The translations under genes and the position numbers were made by a program. The notes under the pieces are model-generated. The model saw nothing but the letters and a program-made list of their open reading frames with translations, made no database searches and was not told the DNA's origin. Positions 24,810-33,316 of a stretch of DNA of 64,000 bases are shown one piece after another; within the stretch, counting starts at the first letter, position 1; the number at the start of each line of letters is the position of its first letter. Source of the DNA: Actinoalloteichus_B caeruleus (GTDB taxonomy: Bacteria; Actinomycetota; Actinomycetes; Mycobacteriales; Pseudonocardiaceae); NCBI RefSeq assembly GCF_000718005.1, contig NZ_JODV01000021.1; one strand, given 5' to 3'.

Positions 24810-25709
24810 ATGGATTTCGTGGAACTTCACCAACTGCGGTATGTGGTCGCCGTCGCCGAGACGAACAACTTCACTCGGGCCGCCGAGCGGTGCCTGGTCG
24901 TCCAGTCCGCGCTCAGCCACCAGATCGCCCGCCTCGAACGGGAACTCGGCGCCCGCCTCTTCGACCGCACCAGCCGACGCGTGCGCCTGACACCCGCCGG
25001 CGCGGCGTTCCTCCCCCTGGCCCGCCAGTGCCTCGACGCCGCGGAACGGGCCGCCGCCGAGGTCGCCGCGGCGGTCGGCCAGGTGCGGGGGCGCCTCACC
25101 GTCGGGGTGATCCCCACCGTCGCCGCGGTCGACATCCCAGCCGCCCTGCGGGCCTTCCGCCAGCGGTACCCCCACGTGCGGATCGCCCTGCGGGTCGGGC
25201 CCAGCGAACACCTCGTCGACCAGGTCAGGAACGGCGAGATCGAGATCGGGTTCCTCGGGCTGCCGGTGACGTCCCGACCAGAGGGCGTCAGGGCGCGGCG
25301 ACTGGCCCAGGACCGGTTGGTGGCGGTGGTCGCGCCCACCCACCCCCTGGCCCACGAGGCCGAGGTGGACCTGGCCCGACTGGGCGCCGAACCGTTCGTG
25401 GACCTCCCCGGGGGGACGGCGGGACGAGCGCAGTCCGACCAGGCGTTCGCCGCCGCCGGTGTCCACCGCGAGGTCGCCTTCGAGGTGACCACGGTGGACG
25501 TCATGATGGTGCGCCTGGTCCGCCAGAACCTCTGCGTGGCGCTGCTGCCCTCCCGCTACGCCCCCCACCTGTCGGGGGTGGTCACGGTCCCGGTCCGGGA
25601 CGCTCCCACTCGGGTGGAGCACCTCATCTGGAACCAGGGGACCCTGACGCCAGCGGCGACGGCGTTCCTCGCGGAACTCGACATCACCTTCGACGGCGGG
25701 CGCGACTAG
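24810..25709 (+). CDS. LysR-family transcriptional regulator
   Basis: A 299-residue LysR protein. The N-terminal helix-turn-helix (LHQLRYVVAVAETNNFTRAAERCLVVQSALSHQIARLE) covers residues 6-65 and the effector-binding domain residues 90-295, beginning RGRLTVGVIPTVAAVD. It likely activates the divergent transporter-reductase operon in answer to a small molecule; the ligand is unknown. ATG at 24810 starts five residues ahead of the conserved LHQLRY block. Confidence 0.9.
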   Translation: MDFVELHQLRYVVAVAETNNFTRAAERCLVVQSALSHQIARLERELGARLFDRTSRRVRLTPAGAAFLPLARQCLDAAERAAAEVAAAVGQVRGRLTVGVIPTVAAVDIPAALRAFRQRYPHVRIALRVGPSEHLVDQVRNGEIEIGFLGLPVTSRPEGVRARRLAQDRLVAVVAPTHPLAHEAEVDLARLGAEPFVDLPGGTAGRAQSDQAFAAAGVHREVAFEVTTVDVMMVRLVRQNLCVALLPSRYAPHLSGVVTVPVRDAPTRVEHLIWNQGTLTPAATAFLAELDITFDGGRD

Positions 25710-25831
25710 GCGCGGGCGCGTGCGGTCCGGCGCCAGCCCACCGTGCGCCACCCCTCGTTGGTGAGCCCACGGTGGTTCAGCTGGTCAGGGGTCCCGGGAG
25801 CTCAAGGACACCACCCGCCCCGCTGCCGAAC

Positions 25832-26380
25832 TCACCCGGTCGACGCGCTCGGGGCACACGTCCCCAACCACTGCTCGGCACCGTACTCTTCGTACCGCTC
25901 CACCTCGGTGAACCCCAGCCGCAGCGCCAGGCGCCTCGCGCGGTCGTTGGCGGTCCGGGTGCGCAGCACCACCTGCTCGCCGGGCAGCGCGGCGGCGAAC
26001 CAGGCGAGGACCGCCGCGCACGCCTCGGTGGCGTAGCCCCGCCCCCACACCTCGGGGAGGAACAGGTAACCGAGTTCGACCTTCCCGGTGATCGGGCGGA
26101 CCTGGCCCCCGTGCTCGGCGTCCCGCCGGTCGAGCGTGACGACACCGATCATCGTCCCGCCCAGTTCGACCACGAAGGAACCGGGTCGCCGCCCGGGCAC
26201 CTCGGGCACCGCGCGTTCGAGTTCGGCGTGCGGGCGGGACCCGCCGATGTGCGTACCCACCTCGGGCGAGGCGAAGAGCTCGACGAACCTCGCGCGGTCC
26301 CGGGCCTCGGACTCGCGGAGCACGAGCCGATCGGTCCTGATCGGGGCGGGCGACCAGGTGACGGGTCCGAGCTCAGTCAT
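25832..26380 (-). CDS. GNAT-family N-acetyltransferase (RimJ-like)
   Basis: A 182-residue acetyltransferase. RTDRLVLRESEARDRARFVELFA is the RimJ/RimL-type opening; the acetyl-CoA site is visible as LFLPEVWGRGYATEAC (R/Q-x-x-G-x-G/A form), followed by RTRTANDRARRLALRLGF. It probably acetylates a protein N-terminus or a small amine. The ATG at 26380 is preceded by GGGGTGA. It lies 170 bp behind the matrixin operon on the same strand, but a link in function is not apparent. Confidence 0.85.
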   Translation of the reverse strand: MTELGPVTWSPAPIRTDRLVLRESEARDRARFVELFASPEVGTHIGGSRPHAELERAVPEVPGRRPGSFVVELGGTMIGVVTLDRRDAEHGGQVRPITGKVELGYLFLPEVWGRGYATEACAAVLAWFAAALPGEQVVLRTRTANDRARRLALRLGFTEVERYEEYGAEQWLGTCAPSASTG

Positions 26381-26550
26381 CAGGTCACCCCAGAGACCGG
26401 GGCCGGCCAGGATCCCGGCGGCTGCCGCGTCGCCCGACCGGCCCTGGCCGCTCCGGGTGAGACCGGAACCACCCGCGACGGGCACGGGTGCCAGGGCCAC
26501 CCGGGACCTCTGGCTCCACGTGACGGCAGCACCTGCTGGGGGGTGGCCGG

Positions 26551-26907
26551 TCACTCCGTGACCAGCAGGCAGGCGTAGCCGAAGGTGTCCAGATCGTCGG
26601 CGTGCACGCCGCGCAGCCAGCAGTTGACTCGTTGCCCGGTACCCACCAGCGCGGGCTCGAACACGTTGTCGTCGCTGCCCGGCGGTCCCCAGTGGTCCCC
26701 GCCGGTCACCCGCGAGGTCGTGCGCGTCTCGTCCACGGTGAAGATGTCGGTGGCGTAGGCGTTGTCCCGGTCGAAGTCCACCAGGGAATCCACCATGCTC
26801 ACCGAACACCACGCCAGGAACGGGCTGATGAACCCGATGTCGAGGGTCACGCTGGCCGAGCCACCGAGGTTCCTCAGCGCGGGCAGCGTGCCGTACAGGG
26901 CGTCCAC
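26551..26907 (-). CDS. Small protein sharing the C-terminal domain of the neighbouring metalloprotease
   Basis: A 118-residue protein of unknown family. Residues 18-118 align with residues 309-406 of the matrixin protease encoded two genes upstream: LAW (31-33 versus 320-322), VDS (39-41 / 328-330), D-x-DRDN (44-49 / 333-338), GGDH (69-72 / 358-361), N-C near 95 / 370, and a shared end of aspartate-leucine-x-x-FG-x-x-x-LLV. It is thus a stand-alone copy of that domain, perhaps a substrate-binding or inhibitory partner. The GTG start has GGAGG in front, inside the end of the previous gene, with three bases between stop and start. Confidence 0.7.
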   Translation of the reverse strand: MDALYGTLPALRNLGGSASVTLDIGFISPFLAWCSVSMVDSLVDFDRDNAYATDIFTVDETRTTSRVTGGDHWGPPGSDDNVFEPALVGTGQRVNCWLRGVHADDLDTFGYACLLVTE

Positions 26908-26910
26908 GGT

Positions 26911-27210
26911 TCAACCTCCTCCCTCGTCCAGGCGGTGGCGCCGCCGCCGCTCGGCCCGGTCCGTGGGGCGCGGCATCCGGTGGACGGACAGCTCCCCGGT
27001 GTTCAGGTCGACCCGCCGCTCAGCCACCCGACTGGAGATCGGGGTCACGGCGGTGCGCAACCACGACACCGAGCGTAGGTCCACGGCCCGGCTCACCATC
27101 CGGGTCAACTCGTCGGGCTCGACCTCGATGCTGCGTCCCTCCCGGTCGAGCACGGTGTGGGTGTGCCGGACCGCCCCCGTCGACCGGTCGTAGAACACGT
27201 AGCGATCCAT
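26911..27210 (-). CDS. Small hypothetical protein in the matrixin operon
   Basis: A 99-residue protein I do not recognise. It opens DRYVFYDRSTGAVRHTHTVLD, has an acidic middle and ends in a very basic stretch followed by DEGGG. No signal peptide or membrane segment is seen. A strong AAGGAGG stands before the ATG. It lies 27 bp behind the protease gene and overlaps the ribosome binding site of the next gene, so all three are one operon. A DNA, RNA or inhibitor-like role is possible but unsupported. Confidence 0.65.
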   Translation of the reverse strand: MDRYVFYDRSTGAVRHTHTVLDREGRSIEVEPDELTRMVSRAVDLRSVSWLRTAVTPISSRVAERRVDLNTGELSVHRMPRPTDRAERRRRHRLDEGGG

Positions 27211-27237
27211 GATCCGCCTCCTTCACGAGCGGGGTCG

Positions 27238-28458
27238 TCACAGGACGATGAGGTGGGCCGCGCCGAACGCCTCCAGGTCGGCCTTGTGGCCCACGCTGAG
27301 CCGGAACACCACATGGTTGGCGGTGCCGGCCCAGACGCCCGCGTAGCAGTTGGTCGGCGCTCCCGCGCTGCCGAGGTGATCGCCTCCGGAGATGTGGTCA
27401 CCCCGGCGCACGTCGTCCACCTCGTACACCTCGATCGCGCAGTAGTTGTCCCGGTCCAGGTCACCGACCGAGTCCACCGCGGTGATCTGACCCCAGGCCA
27501 GCAGTGGACGTGGGCCGGCGAGGTCGATCCGCAGCGTCGAGCAGCCACCGTTGGCGTCCGAGGCCCACATCGGGGCCACCACGAACCGCTCGGCGGGCGC
27601 CTCGATCGTCACCGGGTAGCGGCTGCGGACGCCCTTGACGTCCACCTCGTGCAACGCGCGCCGTTCGCCCTGGTGGAAGGCGTACATGACGGCCTCCCGG
27701 ATCGGGGAGTGACCCAGGCCCAGGGCGTGCCCCAGTTCGTGCAACGCCACGGTCTGGAGGTCGGTGCCGCCGTCGCCCTCGCGGTCGCGCCAGGTCTCGG
27801 CGTCGTCGAAGTGCGTCCGGCCGTCCTGGGAGTAGAAGGCGTGCGCCAGCACGGAGCCCGGACCGTCGAAGGGGTCCCCGTCGCCGTGGTCGCCGACCTG
27901 CCAGCTGACCTCGATCAGCGGCCCGCCCGACGGGGCGACCTGGGGAAGGGAGATCGGCAGCATCCCGTCCCAGGTGTCCACGGCGGCCTTCACCCGGAAC
28001 TCCTCGTCGCTCATGTCGCTGGTTCCGTTGAACGCCGCCCAGGGCACCCGGTGCGTGTTCCAGGGCGTGCCCCGGAAGGTGAAGGGGTCGGTGTCCTCGT
28101 CGGCCGCGACCGCACCGGTCCGGGCGGGGTCGACGTCGGGGACACCGCAGCGGGGACGGCCCATCAGCTTCACCGTCTCCGCGGTGAGGGTGCCGGTGGG
28201 GGTGAGCCCGTAGAAGCGTTGGAAGCGCAGCAACGCGGCCGAGGTGTGGGGGCAGAGCAGGTCGTCGGCGCAGGGGTGGTCGGCGAGGTAGCCGAAGCGG
28301 TGCAGGAAACCCGCCGCCCGGGCCACCAGGAGGTCGCGGTCACCTTCGCCGACGAGTGTCGCCTCGGGCCGCGCCTCGGGTGGGGGACGGCTGCCGCGTG
28401 GCCCCGCGCCGTGCGGGCGGGCCGGGTAGGACCGTGGTCGTTCGTTCTCCGTGCTCAT
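27238..28458 (-). CDS. Matrixin (MMP-like) zinc metalloprotease with peptidoglycan-binding-like and novel C-terminal domains
   Basis: A 406-residue protein. Residues 40-100 are a peptidoglycan-binding-like pro-domain (HTSAALLRFQRFYGLTPTG). It ends in PRCGVPD (102-108), the cysteine switch by which C104 keeps animal and plant MMPs inactive. The catalytic domain (about 125-282) has the structural metal site DHGDGDPFDGPGSVLAHAF (190 onwards) and HFDD, the zinc site HELGHALGLGH (H240, E241, H244, H250) and the Met-turn M258. Residues 300-406 form a domain repeated in the small neighbour. No signal peptide is visible, which is odd for such an enzyme. The ATG at 28458 is the first good start; no strong ribosome binding site is present. 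Confidence 0.85.
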   Translation of the reverse strand: MSTENERPRSYPARPHGAGPRGSRPPPEARPEATLVGEGDRDLLVARAAGFLHRFGYLADHPCADDLLCPHTSAALLRFQRFYGLTPTGTLTAETVKLMGRPRCGVPDVDPARTGAVAADEDTDPFTFRGTPWNTHRVPWAAFNGTSDMSDEEFRVKAAVDTWDGMLPISLPQVAPSGGPLIEVSWQVGDHGDGDPFDGPGSVLAHAFYSQDGRTHFDDAETWRDREGDGGTDLQTVALHELGHALGLGHSPIREAVMYAFHQGERRALHEVDVKGVRSRYPVTIEAPAERFVVAPMWASDANGGCSTLRIDLAGPRPLLAWGQITAVDSVGDLDRDNYCAIEVYEVDDVRRGDHISGGDHLGSAGAPTNCYAGVWAGTANHVVFRLSVGHKADLEAFGAAHLIVL

Positions 28459-29270
28459 ACCGGCGGGTACCCGTGTCCCGCGCCCCCGCCGGGGGCGACC
28501 CACCCCAACTCACCCGAACGAGCGACGAATGGTGGCCGTATCCCCGGCGATCCCCCGCTCGCCGGCTCCCCGGACGTGGGCCGGGGAGCCGGTTCCTCCC
28601 GTCGAATTCCGCCGGGGCCACCCGGCGGCTCAGGTGCTGGGGCCGGGCGGCGTGTCGTGCGAGGTGGCGCGCTCGGCGAGGGCGGGCGACACGTGCGCCG
28701 GGGCGGCGTGGAGACGCCCGACGATCGGTGCGGTGGCCCGTTCGTGGAGGTGAGTCGCCGCCGCGGCGTGCGAGGTCGGGATCTGGTCCAGCCCCGGCCG
28801 GCGGTTTCGCCCGGCGGCGGCTCGGTCGCGGCCGGCCGCCGGGCCGCGGGTGGGTGAGGCGCACCAGGTCGTCGTCCCACGCGAGGATCCGCGTCCCACC
28901 GGTCTCCTCGGCCGTCCGGCGGCGGCACGGCATGCGCGCTGGCGGTTCGGACCTGGGGACTCGCCGAGCCGGTCCGGCCTGCGCCACCGGGACACCCGCC
29001 ACCACTGGCCACGTGCCGGGGTGGCTCACCGTCGACACGGTTCTCACGCTCACGTCGCGAGGTGTCGGCACGAGCCGCGTCGAGGCCCCCGCCACGGAAA
29101 CCAGCCGCTGTCTCCTCGGGCCTCGGGGGGGCCGGTCACCCGTGCGCCGGCTCGACGGGGGAGAACGTCGTGACGTCCTCATTCCCGCGACGGTGTGGCT
29201 TCACACGCGGGTGAGGACGCTGATCACCGGGGGAGGAGAGGGAGGCGCGGCGGTGCCTCGCCCGCCGATG
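28459..29270. other. 812-bp stretch without a supported gene
   Basis: Holds the promoter side of the matrixin operon. Isolated protein-like pieces occur (for instance GGTRILAWDDDLVRLTHPR on the minus strand around 28860-28920) but none belongs to a continuous gene with a start site, so I make no gene call. Confidence 0.4.
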
Positions 29271-29678
29271 TCACTCCGCGGTGGTCGGGGGCTCGGTCAG
29301 GAAGGGGCGCACCTCCAACCACTCGTGGATCGGTTCGCCACCCGCCCCCGGAGCCGCCGACAGCTCGCCGGCCAGTTCCAGTGCCCGTTCGTAGGTGTCG
29401 ACATCGATCACCATCCACCCGGCGATCACGTCCTTGGTCTCGGCGAACGGGCCGTGGGTGACTGGTGGGCGCCCCGGCCCGTCGTAGCGGACGAAGGTGC
29501 CCTCGGGGGAGAGCGCCTGGGCGTCGACGAACTCGCCGGTGCTCCTGAGCCGATCGGCGAAGTCGTTCATGTACTGGACGTGAGCCTCGACCTCCTCCGG
29601 CGCCCACTGGGCCATGGGCACGTCGTTGACCGAGGCCGGTGCCCCTCGGTAGTGCTTGAGCAGCAGGTACTTGGCCAT
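29271..29678 (-). CDS. YCII/DGPF-domain protein
   Basis: A 135-residue protein of the ferredoxin-like YCII family: MAKYLLLKHYRGAP, EVEAHVQYMNDFADRL, the DGP motif in RYDGPGRPPVTHGPFAETKDVIAGWMVIDV, and an end with LEVRPFL. Such proteins often stand beside ECF sigma factors; here none is adjacent. Function unknown. The ATG at 29678 is preceded by AAGGAGACCACG. Confidence 0.87.
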   Translation of the reverse strand: MAKYLLLKHYRGAPASVNDVPMAQWAPEEVEAHVQYMNDFADRLRSTGEFVDAQALSPEGTFVRYDGPGRPPVTHGPFAETKDVIAGWMVIDVDTYERALELAGELSAAPGAGGEPIHEWLEVRPFLTEPPTTAE

Positions 29679-29893
29679 CGTGGTCTCCTTGTCGTGTTCC
29701 GCGCGGGGGCACGGAGTGTGGGCGTGCTCTCGGCCTCCCTGCCTACACCGCCGCCCCCGGTCGTCGATGCTCGGTCGGCGACCGGGGGATCGCGTCCACC
29801 GGATCAGCACCCTGGCACCCGGCGTCCGGGTCTCGGAACCGCGAGCCACGGGATAGCCGCCCCTCGGCGCGCGAGGGCACCCCCACAACCCGA

Positions 29894-29925
29894 TTACCGC
29901 ACATAAGCGCGATTATGCGCGGTAA
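29894..29925. repeat. AT-rich 13-bp inverted repeat with 6-nt spacer
   Basis: TTACCGCACATAA (29894-29906), spacer GCGCGA, TTATGCGCGGTAA (29913-29925); one mismatch between arms. The ATAA-6 nt-TTAT centre is the layout of Xer recombination sites, but it does not match the actinobacterial dif consensus well. It shares ATAA-NN-GCGATTAT with the palindrome at 61973-62010. Confidence 0.6.
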
Positions 29926-30082
29926 GCGTCACGCGCTGACCTGCACACGGTATTTCGTATCGTTTGGTTGGTGACTACGAAACGAAACCAACGGAAAGAC
30001 GGGGGAAGAGTAGGGGCTCAGCGAAGGGGGCGGGGCGGTCGTCCCCGCGCGAGGACAACCCCCAAGCCCGCGCCGCCGGGTT

Positions 30083-30129
30083 CAGGGGCGCGGGTGTCTC
30101 GAGGTGACGTCGTGAACCCCGCGCCCCTG
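30083..30129. terminator. 12-bp hairpin in gene-free DNA
   Basis: CAGGGGCGCGGG (30083-30094) and CCCGCGCCCCTG (30118-30129) with a 23-nt loop. It could be a terminator or part of a structured transcript; no gene lies next to it. Confidence 0.4.
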
Positions 30130-31104
30130 GGTCGAGGGGCGCCTGGGCGGGGTGGAACAGGGATCTTCGCCGGCGTTAGCCACACCGGGCTGTTCCGTCA
30201 CGGTGACGTAAGAACGGCCGGCGGGTTCCCCCCGCCCTGACCACGGATTCGCCCCGAGCGGTGGGGCAGCGGCAACGGTGCCCGTGCGCCGCACACCGAG
30301 CGGGCCTGTCCCCTGCCATCCCGCCGGCCCTGGCCCAGGCGGACCTGGGCAGAGGTGGACCACCACGGGGTATGCGGGACGTTCTCCCGAGAACCCGGGG
30401 CGCCGGTCCTGGGCGCGACGGCCGCGCGCCTCACCCGAACCGGCGAGGGGCGCACCGGGAGCCGGTGGGCAGCCGAACAGCGTCCAGACCCGGGAAGGCG
30501 CGGGACCGTCGGCCTCACGCGGACGGTCCTCGGTCGCGGCGGCGTCCCCGAGGGGATCACGGTGAGGACTGGGACTGGACGGCAGCGGATCGGCGGGGAA
30601 CCGCGCTCACGGCATCGCGCACGCCCCGCGCGGCCGACGGGTCGTCCCCACCACGAGAGGACCGGCTCCTGGTCGCACCGCGTGGCTCAGGGGACCCGCC
30701 GGAAACGACCGGCGCCGGCCGCCGGTGACGTGCCGTCCCCTGGGACGGCCACGGTCGGGCACCGACGGCCGCCGCGCGCCGGTCCGGGAAGCGTGAGCAG
30801 TCGAGGTGGCCAGGCGGAGAGGCCGCTCCAAGCCTGGTCGAGGGCCCTCACGGCCGATGAGCCGAAACCGGCTGTGGGTGTGCCCATCCGGTGCCGTCCA
30901 GGGCGGAGGGCCACGGTCGTCGGGGACCCGGCTTGCCCGCGCGCCGGCGGCCGTTCGTCTGGCTTGCCCCGCGGGCCGGCGCACCCCGCCGCCCCGGCCC
31001 ACGTCTCCCACGGTCCACGGCGACAGCGGGGCTCCCGACCGGGTGGGCGGAACTCTGAGCTACCGGTCCCGGGCGTGCCGCCCCGCGGCGTACCGCGTGG
31101 GCGG

Positions 31105-31875
31105 TCAGCGGCTGGTGTACCCGGCGTCGGCGTGGATCACCGACCCGGTGACGTAGGAGGAGAGGTCGGAGGCCAGCCAGAGACTGGCCTGCGCCACCTC
31201 ACGAGGTTGGCCGAAACGGCCCAGCAGGCTCAGCTGGGGTGCGTACTGCTCCTCGGTGAGGCCGAGCTGTTCCAGCGCGCCCCGCAGCATCGGGGTGTCG
31301 ATCGCTCCCGGGGCGACCGCGTTCACCCGGATTCCGTGTGCGCCGTTCTCCAGGGCCGCCGTCTTGGTGAGGCCGTTGACGCCGTGCTTCGCGGCCACGT
31401 AGGCGGGGTTGTGGGGTTGGGGGCGGAAGCCGCTGACCGAGGAGATGTTGACGATGGAACCGCCCTCGCCCTGGCGGAGGAGCTGGCGGAGCTCCCACTT
31501 CATCGACAACGCGGTGCCCTTGAGGTCGACCGCCAGCACCCGGTCCCAGTACTGCTCGTCGAAGTCGGAGACAGGCTGGTCGTCGGGGGCCACGGCGGCG
31601 TTGTTCACGGCGACGTCCAGCCTCCCGTACCGCTCGACGGTCGCGGCGACCAGCGCCTGGACCTGGTCGCTGACGGCGACGTTGACCTGGTGGAACAGGG
31701 CACTGCCGCCCTCGGACTCGATGTCGGCGGCGACGGCCCTGCCCCGTTCCTCGTTCAGGTCGGCGACCACCACCCGGGCCCCGGCCTCGGCGAACAGCTT
31801 GGCGGTGGCCTCGCCCATGCCCATGGCCGCGCCGGTCACGATCGCGACCTTGCCTTCGAGAATGGGGAACGTCAT
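31105..31875 (-). CDS. SDR-family oxidoreductase
   Basis: A 256-residue classical short-chain dehydrogenase with TGAAMGMG (about 14-21), NNAAVAPDD, catalytic S in VNISSVSGF, Y-x-x-x-K in YVAAKHGVNGL, and PGAIDTP. The end VTGSVIHADAGYTSR is typical of NAD-dependent members such as cyclopentanol or 3-alpha-steroid-type dehydrogenases; the aspartate in VVADLN favours NAD. Substrate unknown. The ATG at 31875 has AAGGAA upstream. It is the last of three minus-strand genes after DinB and the AlkZ-like gene, with gaps of 133 and 195 bp that do not prove an operon. Confidence 0.87.
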   Translation of the reverse strand: MTFPILEGKVAIVTGAAMGMGEATAKLFAEAGARVVVADLNEERGRAVAADIESEGGSALFHQVNVAVSDQVQALVAATVERYGRLDVAVNNAAVAPDDQPVSDFDEQYWDRVLAVDLKGTALSMKWELRQLLRQGEGGSIVNISSVSGFRPQPHNPAYVAAKHGVNGLTKTAALENGAHGIRVNAVAPGAIDTPMLRGALEQLGLTEEQYAPQLSLLGRFGQPREVAQASLWLASDLSSYVTGSVIHADAGYTSR

Positions 31876-32008
31876 CGGTGGTGTTCCTTCCGTCGTGGGT
31901 GCGTCCCGCACGCCGTCAACCCGGCTGACGGGTCGGTGTCGTCCGGTCGCAGCCAGTATCGGCACCGCACCGGGTTCCGCGCTGGACGGCGCGCGGGGTC
32001 GTTCTCCC

Positions 32009-33121
32009 TCAATCCGAGGTGGAGGCGATCCGCACGTCCTGGGTGTCGTGGTCGGAGAGGAACGACGCCAGCGCGCGGCCTTCCTCGACCACCGCGTCGC
32101 GGTCGACCGTGGACAGGGGCGACAACGGCGTGACGACCACGGTCGCGGAGTCGACGGTCCACGTCGCGCGGACGCGCCCGTCGACCAGGACGACGCGGGC
32201 TCCCTCGACGGACAGGCGGCGGTGGGCGGTGTCGATGATCCGGGTCCGGTCGTGGTAGCCCAGGATCGCGTTGTCGAAGGCAGGGAGGAACCGGACCGGG
32301 GCGGGCGTGTCGGGGTCCGGGCGGGGCGCGTCGGGCAGGTCGAGCAGTTCGCGGCCCCGTGCGTCCCGGAAGGAGACCAGTTCCTCGCGGATCGAGGCGA
32401 CCGCCGCGGGCAGACCGGTCAGGCCACACCAGGCCCGCAGGTCGGCCGAGGCCGCCGGCCCGAACGCGGCGAGGTACCGGCGGAGCAGCGCCGCGCCGAC
32501 CGCGTCGGGCTCCCCTTCGGCGGGTGACTCGGCGGGCTCCCGGCCCAACCAGGAGGCGAGCGGGCGGTACCGTGCTCCGGCCCTCGTTCGCCACAGCCCG
32601 CGGGGCGGTATCTGCACCGTGGGGATGAGGGCGGCGACCAGCATCTCCCCCAGTGGTCGTGGGCCGACCCCGGGCCAGTCGTCGGCCACCGCGCGCGCCA
32701 GCTCCGACATCGACCGGGGCTCGCCGTCCGCCAGCACCGCGCGACCCGCCGCGGCGAGCGCGTCGAGGTCCACCCCGGTCAGCGCGTCGCGGTAGACACC
32801 CAGCACTCGTTGGCGCAGCATCCCGTCGTGGCGGCTGCGCCAGGCCAGCGCGTCCTCGGCGGTGAGGAGGTGGACGGTCCGGCGCATCAGGTGCGCCCGC
32901 ACCACCCGGCGGCCGGTCAACGGCTCCGAGAGCGCGTCCGGGCGGAAGGCGCGGAGCCGCGACCAGAGCCCGACGAACGGTTCCTGCGGTTCCTGTGCCT
33001 GGAGCCCGCCCAGGTGGGCAACGGCGTCGAGGACCGGGAGGTGCGCGCGGTCGAGCAGGAGTTGCCTGGCCAGTGTCGCGCGGTTGAGCGCCCGGGTGTC
33101 GAGGACGGTCGTCGGGCTCAT
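32009..33121 (-). CDS. Winged-helix (HTH_42) protein, AlkZ/YcaQ-like DNA glycosylase family
   Basis: A 370-residue protein of the family that includes AlkZ and YcaQ, which remove bulky or cross-linking alkyl adducts from DNA. The key Q-x-Q motif of the active site is visible in LGGLQAQEP (about residues 37-45). Three winged-helix units make up the fold, with conserved FLPAFDNAILGYHDRTRII near residue 280 and the end RLSVEGARVVLVDG. Many family members are encoded beside the cluster for the toxin they protect from; no such cluster is in this window. ATG at 33121 begins the conserved ALNRATLARQLLL helix shortly after. Confidence 0.8.
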   Translation of the reverse strand: MSPTTVLDTRALNRATLARQLLLDRAHLPVLDAVAHLGGLQAQEPQEPFVGLWSRLRAFRPDALSEPLTGRRVVRAHLMRRTVHLLTAEDALAWRSRHDGMLRQRVLGVYRDALTGVDLDALAAAGRAVLADGEPRSMSELARAVADDWPGVGPRPLGEMLVAALIPTVQIPPRGLWRTRAGARYRPLASWLGREPAESPAEGEPDAVGAALLRRYLAAFGPAASADLRAWCGLTGLPAAVASIREELVSFRDARGRELLDLPDAPRPDPDTPAPVRFLPAFDNAILGYHDRTRIIDTAHRRLSVEGARVVLVDGRVRATWTVDSATVVVTPLSPLSTVDRDAVVEEGRALASFLSDHDTQDVRIASTSD

Positions 33122-33316
33122 GGGGCGGCGTTCTCCTCGAGGTGCGGTGGGTGCGGTGGGTGCGCGGGGGAGGTGGCGGTGTCGTGCGCGACCGGGGCGG
33201 GGCGTGGAAAGGGGGTGGGAGCGGGCCCGGCCGCGACCGGGGTCGTCGTGCTGGGGAGCGGACCGACGCGGGCTGGGGCGGGGCCCGGAAGGGGACCGGG
33301 CACCGCCCCCGTCCGG

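Larger units (their letters stand above)
29679..31104. other. 1.4-kb stretch without a supported gene, with palindromes
   Basis: The longest gene-free part of the window. It contains the AT-rich palindrome at 29894-29925, the inverted repeat TTTCGTA/TACGAAA (29953-29959, 29976-29982), and a 12-bp hairpin at 30083-30129. A short frame starting at 29968 begins with a basic regulator-like run of ten residues but turns into low complexity. I see no recognisable protein in 30200-31100. Confidence 0.45.

Noticed and set aside
29896..29923. Candidate dif site at the 29.9-kb palindrome
   Set aside because: Right geometry, but it lacks the CCGATAA and TTATGTCAAGT arms that the site at 61472-61499 has; the latter is much the better match.
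30036..30066. GTCGTCCCCGCGCGAG followed by GACAACCCCC, CRISPR-repeat-like
   Set aside because: Single occurrence, no array, no palindromic stem of repeat type; chance similarity in GC-rich DNA.
29968..30240. Short + strand frame beginning with a basic, regulator-like run
   Set aside because: Only the first ten residues look protein-like; the rest is low complexity and covers a hairpin. No helix-turn-helix follows.
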